Assembly: GCF_032854445.1 (NCBI RefSeq)
Contig: NC_088295.1
Span: forward strand, 93,427,805 to 93,491,804
DNA: 64,000 bases
From: Liolophura sinensis
Lineage: Eukaryota > Mollusca > Polyplacophora > Chitonida > Chitonidae
Direction of reading: 5' to 3'
The notes beneath the pieces were generated by a model that saw nothing but the letters and a program-made list of their open reading frames with translations, searched no databases and had not been told where the DNA came from. Every line of letters starts with the position of its first letter. Position 1 is the first letter of the stretch. Shown here piece after piece: positions 1 through 12,300 of this stretch. The translations under genes were made by a program, and so were the position numbers.

Positions 1-237
1 TCTGGACTGCATACCATCAGCTTCATCCAGGCTGCCTAGTTACCATCCAGTTCATCTGGCTTTCTCTTAAATACCCCAGAGTCAACATTTTCTGCAAAAA
101 CCTTTGAGCTGTAATCACTTTTCGATAGTTTTGCTTTAGATTATTATGTAAAATATGGTTTAAAAGAGAAAATTCACTGTGAACCACCAAAAATCACGAT
201 CATGATTGGCTGACTACGCCACACGTCACAGATTTCA

Positions 238-312
238 TACATCTCTTATACACATCGATCAGTGTACAATGTTTAGTGGAAAGCGCCAACGCTGAACGCA
301 AACACCACCACC
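238..312 (+). promoter_or_regulatory. Possible core promoter and 5' UTR of the D8C gene
   Basis: A TATA-like stretch (TTATACACA, about 246-254) lies some 60 nt before the ATG at 313. The ATG sits in a good context (ACCACCACCATGG). The start of transcription cannot be fixed from sequence. Confidence 0.3.
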
Positions 313-373
313 ATGGTCGCCTTCCACACCACTCTCTTCCTCGGACTCATCTTTGTCTCCACGGTGGCGTCAC
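313..373 (+). CDS. Exon 1: signal peptide
   Basis: Twenty codons plus one base from an ATG with a purine at -3 and G at +4. The peptide is a typical signal sequence: hydrophobic LFLGLIFV core and a small-residue end (VAS) just before the Gln-Asp-Pro-Cys start of the mature protein in exon 2. The donor is GTAAGG at 374 and the intron phase is 1. A downstream exon at 56531 has the same length, phase and type. Confidence 0.85.
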
Positions 374-3300
374 GTAAGGCAGTGTCTGATTTAACACATT
401 TGTGTCTTAGAAAATTATTTCGCATTCATTTTAATTTAAGTTATTTATAATTCTCTTGTGTTTATATAAAGAAAATTACCTACAGTTTAAAAGCCATTTA
501 TATATTTTTCGTCGATTGTTGCATTCATGTTAGCATAACAATTTATTTGCAGAAGACCCCTGTGAGACAACCCGAACGCTTCCAAACTTGCAGAGAAGAG
601 GCACGAACATCAACGTCCCCGGCAACCTCACTAATGTTCTCTGTGACAGTGACATTAGTGGATACTACATTGTGAATCAGCAGATTGCGAGTATGTTTGT
701 TCCCGCGGGGAGATGTGGGACGAACGTTCCCGTGTTTGCAACACGTAAGTTCATCGGTTTAATTCTTTATCGACAATGGCAAATAGTTACTGATACTTGT
801 ATCTGTGCAGGTAATATTTGTATCAATCATAAGGAAGACTTGGCTTATCTTAAGAACTGACAATAAGCGGTGTTTAATTCCCCTCCCTTCCCCTTTCTTG
901 TTCTCCTCTAGCCTCCTATGTGAAACGCTCGTCTGGTAGGAAAGAAACCTACTTCCTTTCTCGTCTTAAAGTTTCCTGCCTTCTGTTCTGTTAGTGTCCG
1001 GTTTAATGTCATGTGTGAATCTTGTCGCAGGACGATGAATCCGTGTCACATTCTCCATTCTCCTCCCGTTTGAAAATCCGCTCTAGTCGTGTTTGAAAAT
1101 CGCCTGTTGTCAGTGACGAACGGACCACTCTTTCCCATTGCCAGATTGTTTTTCCTAATTTCGTGTCCAAATCTTACACTGTCTTGTCATGTGAGGGCTC
1201 GGTCCATCATGGTAAAGATCTCTTCTCCGTGCTAACATCTTCTCCATCATCTGATGACAAAACCTACCGTATCCTTTTCCCAGGCGTCGATCTCGCTTCT
1301 TGATCCTAGCGGCAAATTTTTCTCGTTTTGCTGTGTTGTACTCCATGTGAATATTGCAAGCAGCACACTTCTGTGTCAAGGTTTTGTTCCTCTTCTTGTG
1401 TCAAAGTCCACCTTGATCTGATGAGTGAATCTCGCCTCTTTTCTCGCGCGTCTCTCTGCTTTCTTCTGAAATGAAAATCCGCTATACTCTCATATGTAAA
1501 TCTGCCTTGTTATTGGCAAGCATCTAAGCACGGAGTTTGACATTCATGTTTATATACCACTGGTAAACAACGAAAGGAGATTCCATGTCGTAATCGCAGC
1601 ACATCTTCTCTTGAACAAAAGCCGGCTTCCTATCCCTGTAAAATTCTCCCCTTTCCCCCTGTTTCACCGCCCATCGTAAAGCCCAGAGCCAACCCGCTTC
1701 AACCATTCCCTATGTCCAATTCGTCCCTCTCCCCATGCGTCACCGCCCATCGTAAAGTCCAGAACCAACCCGCTTCAACCATTCCCTGTGTCCCATTCGT
1801 CCCTCTCCCCATGTGTCACCGCCCATCGTAAAGCCCAGAACCAACCCGCTTCAACCATTCCCTGTGTCCAATTCGTCCCTCTCCCCATGTGTCACCGCCC
1901 ATCGTAAAGCCCAGAACCAACCCGCTTCAACCATTCCCTGTGTCCAATTCGTCCCTCTCCTCATGTGTCACCGCCCATCGTTAAGCCCAAAACCAACCCG
2001 CTCCAACCATTCCCAATGTCCAATTCGTCCCTCTCCACATGTGTCACCGCCCATCGTAAAGCCCAGAGCCAACCCGCTTCAACCATTCCCAATGTCCAAT
2101 TCGTCCCTCTCCACATGTGTCACCGCCCATTGTAAAGCCGAGAACCAACCCGCTTCAACCATTCCCTATGTCCAATTCGTCCCTCTGCACATGTGTCACC
2201 GCCCATCGTAAAGCCCAGAATTAACCCTTCTTCAACCATTCCCAATGTCCAATTCGTCCCTCTCCCTATGTGTCACCGCCCATCGTAAAGCCGAGAGCCA
2301 ACCCACTTCAACCATTCTCTATGTCCAATTCGTTCAAATATGTGACCCTCCTTCCCTTGTGAGTAAAACTCATCTAAATCTCAAATTTATCTTATTTCAC
2401 ACCACTGCACTGGACGATGTCGAGAGACCAAGGATCAATCCCTTGTCGGATCATACAAAAGATCCATACCTGCCACATAAAGGATCAGAAAATTTATGGA
2501 TTTGATTTTAAATTTTAGTTCAATGTCGGATTTGAAATGGAAGTAAAACTTGAATAAACAGAGCAAAAATGTTCGAATTTAAACTTGCTCGCTTATATAA
2601 TGTAAATTACTTATAAAGGCTTAACTCTATTCCTGGGAAATTTTCCCATTTCCTGGAGAAAAGTAATAACTAAAGAAAAACATGATAGTACATCTTCAGG
2701 GAATAGTGCTTCACTCAGTTTGTCCATAGTCTTGTTTTACATTTGTACTGGAGTCATGCTCGCCTACACAACAATTTTACAGGTAAATTCGATCTTCCAC
2801 CCTAAGCAGCTGTCTTTCATTCAAGCTCCTTTACAACACATTGGGCCTACTCTTCTATCCATTTCTCTCTTCTGTACCTGTCTCTCTCCTCTGTATCCGC
2901 CTCTCTCCTCAATACTCGCCTCTCTCCTCCATACACGTCTCACTCCTCAGCCTCTATACCTGTTTCTCTCTTCTGTACCCGTCTCTCTCCTCAAACCACG
3001 TCTCTCCTATCTGTACTCGTCCGTCTCTAGTCTCTTTACTCGTCTTTCTACTCTACACGCCCGTCTCTCGTCTCATTACTCGTCTTTCTCTCCTCTGTAC
3101 AACGCCGCTTTTCGATATGTCCGTCTCTCTCGTCTCTATGCCGGTCTTTCCCCTCTATACTCGTCTACATCGTCTGCACGTCTCTTTCCTATTTACACTA
3201 GCCTGTCCTCTCGACACACGTCTTTCTCCTTTATACACGTCTCCCTCTTCTCTTTCCCTGTCGCTCTCATCTCTGTACTCATCTTTTCCATCTCTATATT

Positions 3301-6300
3301 CGTCTTTCGACTTTCTATACCCGCCCCTCTCCTCTGTACCCGTCTTTCTTTTAGTACTCGTCTCTCTCCACTATGCCCGTCTCATTGCTCTCTATATCCA
3401 TCTCTCTTCTCTAAACTCGTCTCTCTCATCTAAACTTGTCTTATCTTCTCTATACTTTTCTCCCACCTCTCTATACTCGACGTACGTGGGAAGGTCTGCC
3501 AGCAATTTGTGGATGGTCGTGGGTTTCTCCCGGGCTCTTTCCGGTTTCCTCCCACCATAATGCTGCCGGCCGCCGTCGTATAAGGAAAATATTCTTTAGT
3601 ACGGCGTTAAACACCAATCAAATAAATGAATAAATAAGTCTATCTCATATCTATACACGTCTATTTCTTCTATACCCGTCTCTCTCCTCGCTGTACTCTG
3701 TACTCGCCTGTTTTTCTCTCGAAGCTTCATACCTGTCTTCCTTCTCTCTATACCCGCTTTGCTCCTCTCTCTACTCTTCTCTCTTCACTATACCTGTCTT
3801 TATCCTCTCTATTCTCCTCTCTCTCCTCTCCCTACGCGTCTCTCTTCGCTTTATACTCGTCTCTCCGGTATACCCGCCTCTCTTGTCTCTATCCCCGTCT
3901 CTGTCCTCTTTTTTCCCGTCTCTCTCCTTTCTTTCTTCCTCTCTCTACTTTCTAACCCCCTTGTCTCTTCTCACTATTCTCCTCTCTCTCCATTATAGCT
4001 GTCTCTCTCCCCTCTATACTTATTTCTCTTCTCTCTCTGCACCTTCATGTTCTCTTTATACTCGTGTCTCTGGAATATACCCGTCTCTGTCACATCTATA
4101 CTCGTTTCTCACCTCTTTATACTCGTTTCTCTCCTCTGTACCAGTTTGCCTCCTCTCTGTACCTGTCCTTCTTATCTATTCCCCTCTCTACTTTCTAGCC
4201 CCTTGCCTTTACTCTATACACGTCTCTCTCCTCTTCATCTCCGTTTCTCACCTCCGTATACTCATCTTTTTCCTCTCTCCATTCGTCTTTCTTCTTTCTA
4301 TACCCGTTCCTCTCCTCTATACCCATTTCTCTGCTCTCTATACCCGTCTCTCCTCTTAATACTCGTCTCTATCCTATAAGCATCTCCCTTCTCTCTATAC
4401 CTGTATTCCTGCTTTCTGTACTCGTCTCTTGCCCCTATATACTCTTCTCTATCATCGTTATAGTCGTCTCTCTCCTATATACCCGTCTTTCTACTTCCTT
4501 GCTATACCTCATTCTAGCACTCTACACACATCTCCTTGTTGGATTTGTTTTTACTCGTGTATTTGCCTAAAATGTTGTTTTCCCCGTGTTGCCTGCACCT
4601 GGTTATTGTATTGCAGAGTCTTTATCAAATGTCCAGGGGGTGACAGTCCCGGTTTCAGTTTGCTTGAGTAGAGCTACGTCTAACAACAACGTGCTATGCG
4701 CAGACACCAGACAGATAAATGCCACCTGGTGCGGGACGCATTACGTCTATGGTCTTGTGCCCTTACCCTGTGACAACGACGGCAATGCTGCCTACTGCAT
4801 CAGTAAGTACTTCAATATTGCTCATATGTCTTTTATTAACGGTACTATTAAAAGAGTTGATTGCTTTGTGTATGATTCTTTTCAACGGCAAAAGACTTTT
4901 CGTTGTATATTACTTTTCTCCAGTGGCTAAGCTTTTGTGCTCTTTATGTCTAACAATGGAACGTTTTATTGTTTTCCGCAGATGCCATGACCTCAGGTAA
5001 GTTGTCCCTTGTTTCAGCGGTCAAGGTTTCTCGATCAGTCGGTTGGTTTACATTAGCGCAGGCTAGTATTTTGAAATTCACAAAGAGTATCATAGACACA
5101 AGCGAGTGTTGTTCAAGTGTGTGTACAAGTACAGTCACCAATAACTCCTGGAACAAGAGTGTGTACAAGGTCTGTCACCAATAACTCCTGGATCAAGATT
5201 GTGTACAAGTACTGTCACCAATAACTCCTGTTCATTTTAATGTCCGTAAATTTCTTTCACTGTGCATGATCTATCCACTGAAAACAGCATTGACTAATTG
5301 TTTAGAGGAGCAGAAATGTAGCTTTTGTAGTCCAAATATGGCCTTAGGTCGAATGCAAGATTTTAATCACAGATTTTGCTTAACCCACAAACACAGCACT
5401 GGTATGAGCTTTATTTGATTGTTTTGACTCAGCCTACCGAAAGTCAGCTCCAAGATGCTACATTTAGGGCAGTTTAGCTTACTACATCTTCTCAGCCATG
5501 ACTTATTTATTCATTTATTTGATTGGTGTTTTACGCCGTACTCAAGAATATTTCACTTATACGATGGCGGCCAGCAATATGGTGGGAGGAAAACGGGCAG
5601 AGCCCGGGGAAAACCCACGGCCATCCGCAGGTTGCTGATAGACCTTCCCACTTACGGTCGGAGAGGAAGCCAGCATGAGCTGGACTTGAATTCACAGTGA
5701 CCACATTGTTCTCAGCCATGACAGTTTTTGTTTTATTGGAACAGCACTTAGAAATAAGAAAAATCTTTGCCGCTAATTCAAAACATTTTTTGATCAAGCG
5801 TAAGTGCTCATTTATGACTTCCCCATAACTTCGTTTGTTTTATTTGGCACTACATGTCTATAACCTAAGGTGATTAAACTTCTAGGTGAGTTTGATCCGG
5901 TCCCCACACCGCCACCCCCACCAGAGCCGGTTCCAGTTTCAACTGGTAAGTGACACTGAATATAAGTGGTACAGTGGCCGAAGTACATGGTGTCGTGTTA
6001 ACTATTGTCATTTTCTTATCGGTCAATTGCTCTCTTTAAAATACTATCCAAGAGACACTTGGGTATGTTGACACTTCTTCAGCCTGTCAGTAAATAACTG
6101 GTTTGTGGATAATTTATATATCATAAGTTTACCGTTTTTTATTGCATTTTTTAAAAAAAATCAGCAAGCCCTGTTCAGTGCGTATTCTCCGCTGATAAAG
6201 CTCGTTGTTTTTCGTAGTAGAATCGGGTAAACTCATTCAACTGATAGTAACTTACTTTATAGGGATCAAGAAAATAACGAAAACACGATTTTTCGTCTGT

Positions 6301-9300
6301 TTAATATTCAGTCTCCGTAGATGAAGGTATATTTTGTTCCTAGATCCTACCGACTGCGACTTCGACAACGCAATGTACCCTCCATGGCTTGTGCAGTTCC
6401 CTCAAGGCGGGGTATGTGACCGTGATGTGTCCACGGCATGTCTAGTCCCAGAGGTTAAACTGTCCTCACGAAATCCCGTTCTCGCCACTGACAACATCAC
6501 ATGTTGCTACCGGGAAATCTGGGTAAATATGACATACCTACTGTGATCTAAAACGTGTATAAAATTTGTTCAGTACTTTGCAATAGTATTAGCATAATAC
6601 CGACTAAAATAGCTTCGTAAAATAATACGAAAACAAGTTACCTTTAACACAGGAACAAATTCATATCCAGCGTATGTCGGAGCATGCTTTCTCTTCCTGT
6701 GCGTCAAATGAAATACGTCTGACCTATATTACTTTAAGACAAGATGAGTTACGGCAAAGGGAAGTAATGAAAAGCTGCCAGATATCTATTGGCGATGGGA
6801 CATTCGTTGATCATGTTAATTTCTTGACGGCAAATATTCCAAACTCTCAATCTGATGAATTTGTTGATGTTAGTAACTTGTCACGGAACCCGTTTGGTGT
6901 ATAATTTTTGAAATCAGTTTCATGGCCAAATGCGCCATTGTTAATCTTAGTCTTAGAATTTTTGAATGTTTCCAGTAAATAAGTTCATGTTTTGATAAAC
7001 GGTTTGGGCTATCGGTGACAATGCTAATGTAACAGATTGTACAATTTTGAGTCAGGATAAAATACAGGCCAGACTGGTAATTTATATCACTATTTATTAA
7101 GTTATATATTTACTTACTTGCTTAATTCGTGTGAAATTGTTGTTTCTTTTCTTGTCGCCGGTGTATTTCTTCTTGTTTAGACGTGTAACTGGACCTATAG
7201 ATAAGAACAGAATTTATTTCCTACGCGGTATACACAATTTGAAAAACTGCTCGTTGTTTCAGGTGGATGAACGAGGACCTTTCATTAAGCACACGGTACC
7301 TCTTGTGTATAGGAGCGCCCTACACACAGACTGCAGCACTATTATGTGCCCCCTCCCAGATCTCCCGATTGCTCCCATCGAATCAGTACCAGGTTTCTTG
7401 GTCTCAATCAGCCGAGATCACGTTTTCTACGGAAACGAGAAACCATATGTACCATACGACGGCCGCTGTTGGACATGTTCATTCCCATACAATCCGGTTT
7501 GCACACTAAAGGTGAGACACTCCGAGAACTCCACACCTGTTATGACCCCATATTAGGCCGTAAGTGTCAGCAGGACATTTTTCCTTCATCGTTATAACGA
7601 TGAACTCCACACACGTTGTGACCACACATTAGGCCGTAAGTGTCAGTAGGACAGCTTGATTGATACCACATATTCAAACTTCGGTATTAGATATTGCCGC
7701 CGTCGTGTTAGTGAAAAATCTTGAGTACAGCGTAAAACGCCAATCAAATAGATAAATACATGTTGTATATTGTGTTTCCCCCGGGCTCTGTCCGCTTTCC
7801 TCTCGTCATAATGCTGGCCATCGTCGTGTAAGGGAAATATTCTTGAGTAAGGCGTTTAACATCAAATAAATAAATGAATTAATAAATCAATCAATAAATA
7901 CGTACATATATAGTATTATATATTGTCTGTATGTATATGTGTATAGTGATTTTGTATAGTTCATACTACAGAACTCCTGCATTCGGTATGCAGGTATTAC
8001 CCGTGAATCCATATGACCGTAGGTCACAATCTTCATATCCCTGATTGTGTCTGTACAACTTCCCGCTATAATGTTACAATTTCAGCATTCCTGATTGTAT
8101 GTGGAGAATTTACCGCTTATATCACGATCTTAGCCTCTCTGATAGTGTTTGAAGAAATCCCCGTTAATGTCACAGTCTGAGCACCCATAATTGTATCTGG
8201 AGGAATCCCCGTTAATGTCACAATCTTCACATTCCCGATTGTGTCTGTACAACTTACCGCTATAATGTTACAATCTCAGCATTCCTGATTGTATGTGGAG
8301 AATTTACTGCTTATATCACGATCTTAGCCTCTCTGATAGTGTTTGAAGAAATCTCCGTTAATGTTACAATCTCCACATTCCTGATTGTGTCTACACAATT
8401 CCCCGCTATAATGCTAGAATCTCAGCATCCCTGACTGTGTCTGCACAATTCCCCGCCATAATGTTACAATCCCAGCATCCCTGATTATGCGTGGAGAAAT
8501 CCCCGTTAATGTCACAATCTCAGCATCCCTGATTCTATTTAGGCAAATCCCGGTTAATGCCACAATTCCAGCATCCCTAAATGTATCTGGAGAAATCCTT
8601 GTTAATGCCACAATCTCAGCATCGGTGATTGTATATGGACAATTAACAGCTAATGTCACAATCCCAGCATCCCTAAATGTATCTTAAGAAATCCCCGTTA
8701 ATGTCACAGTCTCACCATCTCTGATTGTACCTGGGGAAATCCTTCGCATCCCTGATTCTACGCGGAAAGTTCCCGTTTATGTCTCAATATCAACATCGCT
8801 GATTGTGTCTCGCATAAACTTCCTATCTCTCTCCGTAGTATAAATTCCCCATGTCTTCATGAATTAAGAATGCAATCACATCTTATTGAACAGTTTAATT
8901 CAGACGCAGTTTGGATGCCCATGTAGTTTAAATGACAAATATAAGGAAGGAAAGTACAATAAAATTCAGTCACACATAAATGCCCATAAAGTTTCTTACA
9001 TTTTTTAAGAAACCTGCCTGTGTTAATTGGTTTTGTTGCCATGTATGTTTATATATGACACAGTGTAATATTATCACCACGTGCAAATGTTCTCTTATAC
9101 TCTGCGATGTTTTAGAACACGCCCTTGTGAGCTTTATTCGCGCCAGTTGTATCCCACATGCATGTTTAAGATTCATGGTGAATAAATGAAGTAAACATAT
9201 GTGTGCTCTTTATTCCAGCCTGATCACTGTTTTATCGAGGGCAGGTGTTACATCAATGGGGGTTTGCGACCAAATTCACCGCGGGAAATATGTAACCCAG

Positions 9301-12300
9301 AACAATCCACTACTGAATGGTCCATCATTGGTTAGTAGATCTAATACACTGACGCTTCAAGTGACTTAAAAGCTCCCTTTTATCTGTTGTCGATGTGACA
9401 TAAAAAACGTTTGCTACAAAAGTGACGCACAAGTGACGTACCGCACTTTGTACTAGTTGTGTACGTGCAGATATTGACGTACCTGTGACGTATTCCACGT
9501 TGTACTAGTTGTGTACATGCAGATAATTACGTGCCTGTCGCGTATCGCACTTTACACTAGTTGTGTACATGCACATGTGGCGTATTGCAATTTGTACTAG
9601 TTGTGTACATGCAGATAATGACGCACTTATGGTGTATCCCACATTGTACTAGTGCTGTACATGCAGATAAGGACCCACCTGTGGCGTATCTCACTTTGTA
9701 CTAGTTGTGTACATGCAGATAACTACGCACTTGTGGCGCATCACACTTTGTAATAGTTGTGTACGTGCAGATATTGACGTACCTCTGACGTATTCCACGT
9801 TGTACTAGTGTTCATGCAGATAATGGCCCACATGTGGCGTATCGCTATGTGCACTAGTTGTGTACATGCAGATAATAACGCACCTGTGGTCTGTCAAACT
9901 TTGTACTAGTTGTGTACATGCAGATAACTACGCATATGTGGCGTATCGCTCTTTGTACTAGTTGTGTACATGCAGATAATTACGTATCTGTGGCGTATCG
10001 CACTTTGTAATAGTTGTGTGCATGCAGATAATGCTGCACTTGTGGCGTATCGCACTTTACACTAGTTGTGTACATGCACACACTGGACATGTGTAATTGC
10101 ACATCTTGGCTACTGAGCGCTGAACAGTGTAAGTACCATAGATGAGGCAAGTGCAGGGCGGAATTTCAAGCCAATAAGGAGGCTAACATTATACATCATA
10201 AACATCCGCATCGACGTAATACCATATAGATGTCGCCGGGAGTAAGTGGATTGATGCAGTGACTACATTCATCTGCTCTAATTTCGATACATGCCAGATG
10301 CACAGTTAACTACATCCTGCCACCTACAAACGCGTCATATAGATCTAACGTTAGAGCCATGAACTGTAATCCTTGTCACCTTACTACATATATATGCTGT
10401 AAACATACTTTTAAATCTGTCAGACACGCTAATGAATTGTGTTTGGTTTCAGGAAATGGATGTGCAGACAATACCGGACTCACCTATTTGTCGGGGGAAC
10501 GACCCACTAATCCTTCTCTGGCTTGTTTGCAGTGCGTGCCCGAGGTATCCCAAACACAGTTAACTGTTGTAGGTGAGACTCAGAAATGCATATAAAAAGT
10601 CTCTCGGCGTTATTTGTTAATTAATAAATACAACAAATAGTAGGAGAATTGCCCCGATGTATACATGAATACTTGCCAAATGACAATTCTGTAAAAAAAA
10701 AGTTGCTTGTTCATATGTATATGCTGAGTACACGTAGGTGCTGGTAACACGCTGTCTCGTGACAATAGCATGGAGAGCTGATAGTTTGCCACATATGACC
10801 TTATTCCTTGTATACTGACAAAAATCGTCTTTAGTTCTACGTTTATCTTTTCTGTTAATGTGTTATCAGCATACAGGATTATCGCAACCATGTTCTCTCC
10901 GCGTTATCCAGAAAACCCGCGCCACGTATGGTCATGCGCTAACACAGTGTCACGGCGCTCACATAGTGCCACGTATGGTCATTCGATGACTCACTGCCAC
11001 GTATGGTCATGCGCTAACCCCGTGGCACGTATGGTCATGCGCTAGCACATTGCCACGTATGGTCACGTATGCGTTGTACTGAATGCGTGAGAGCGTCCTT
11101 AACTTAACAACAAAGCCAACAATCTATACTCCACATTCCTCCACTTCCATCGCCTTGGCGCTATGGATTATTGTCGTGGGTTTAGCCTGCTGTCTGTTCG
11201 TCTGCCCTGTCGTCTGTTCGTCAGTCCGTCTATTCATACGTCGGTCACCGCCTTTCTGTCCGTCTGTCTGTTCTGCCGTCTTTCTGTTTGTGTGTTCTTC
11301 TGTCTGTCCGTTTGTCTGTCCTGTCGTCTATTTGTCTGTCCTGCCGTCTGTCTGTCTGTCCCCATTTCTTGACATTTCTCAGAATTTACTGAAATTCAGG
11401 AATGATTTGAATGATTTGTAATCAGCATGATTTGTATAACGATCACCCTTTTGATATGGTGATACCTCTAAACCTATTGAATCCGTGCGTCGAAACAGAT
11501 ATTCGCTTCCAGTCGACAACCAAGATGGACGTTCCAGGTCAATTATCGCAAGAAGGCGAATTCATAAAGGGGTTTGCAGAGATGGTCATTATAACTCATA
11601 CATGCTGATGTGCCTTTTGGCCATTTTAAATATATTCTTGCACTTATTTAGGTAATTATGAGCAAAACAAAAGGTGATCGACAACGAATGTTCGTTGCTT
11701 TAGACAAAAAAAATCCACTCAGTCAGGGTACCTCCGTTGAGTGCAAAAGCAGGACCTACATGTATATGTCAAAGTATTCCATTCCCGCTGTCAAATGGAC
11801 CCGAATATCGATTCTTTGCAAACGAACAACATCTGTCGTGCATAGGGGCTTTGTTGAAGATGATTGAAGACCGCAAAAAGTGGTGTCACATCGGAAGTTT
11901 CCACCATTATGTTTATACTCAGAGGACGTAGACACTGAGTGGTTGATATATGCAATTATTTCGTGAAGTCCACTTCGCCCGCACGCGGCCTATGTCTGTT
12001 TCTCTACTTGTTGTTGTCAAAAATTAATCAAATTGCATCTTTGGCTCCAGTTTTACAGAGTCGGAATTTACTGTAGTTATTACATCTGGACACGATCACT
12101 TTTTGACGACTTTCTTTCTGAAATCAAATGTTGTTCGTGTGCTATGGGGTCTTAAAGTCACATTACTTGTCGAATAACAGGAAAATGGGGTAAAACAAAA
12201 TTGTGAATAGAAGTGTAGCTAAGAGAGTGTCAGCAGCTGTCAGTCAGAGCTGTAGTGAGTTTGACGTCTTAACCCGACGAAAATGTAACCCGATCACCGC

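Noticed and set aside
2720-4379. Ser/Leu-rich ORFs of 158-239 codons
   Set aside because: They result from the pyrimidine-rich array lacking stop codons; overlapping frames give similar ORFs.
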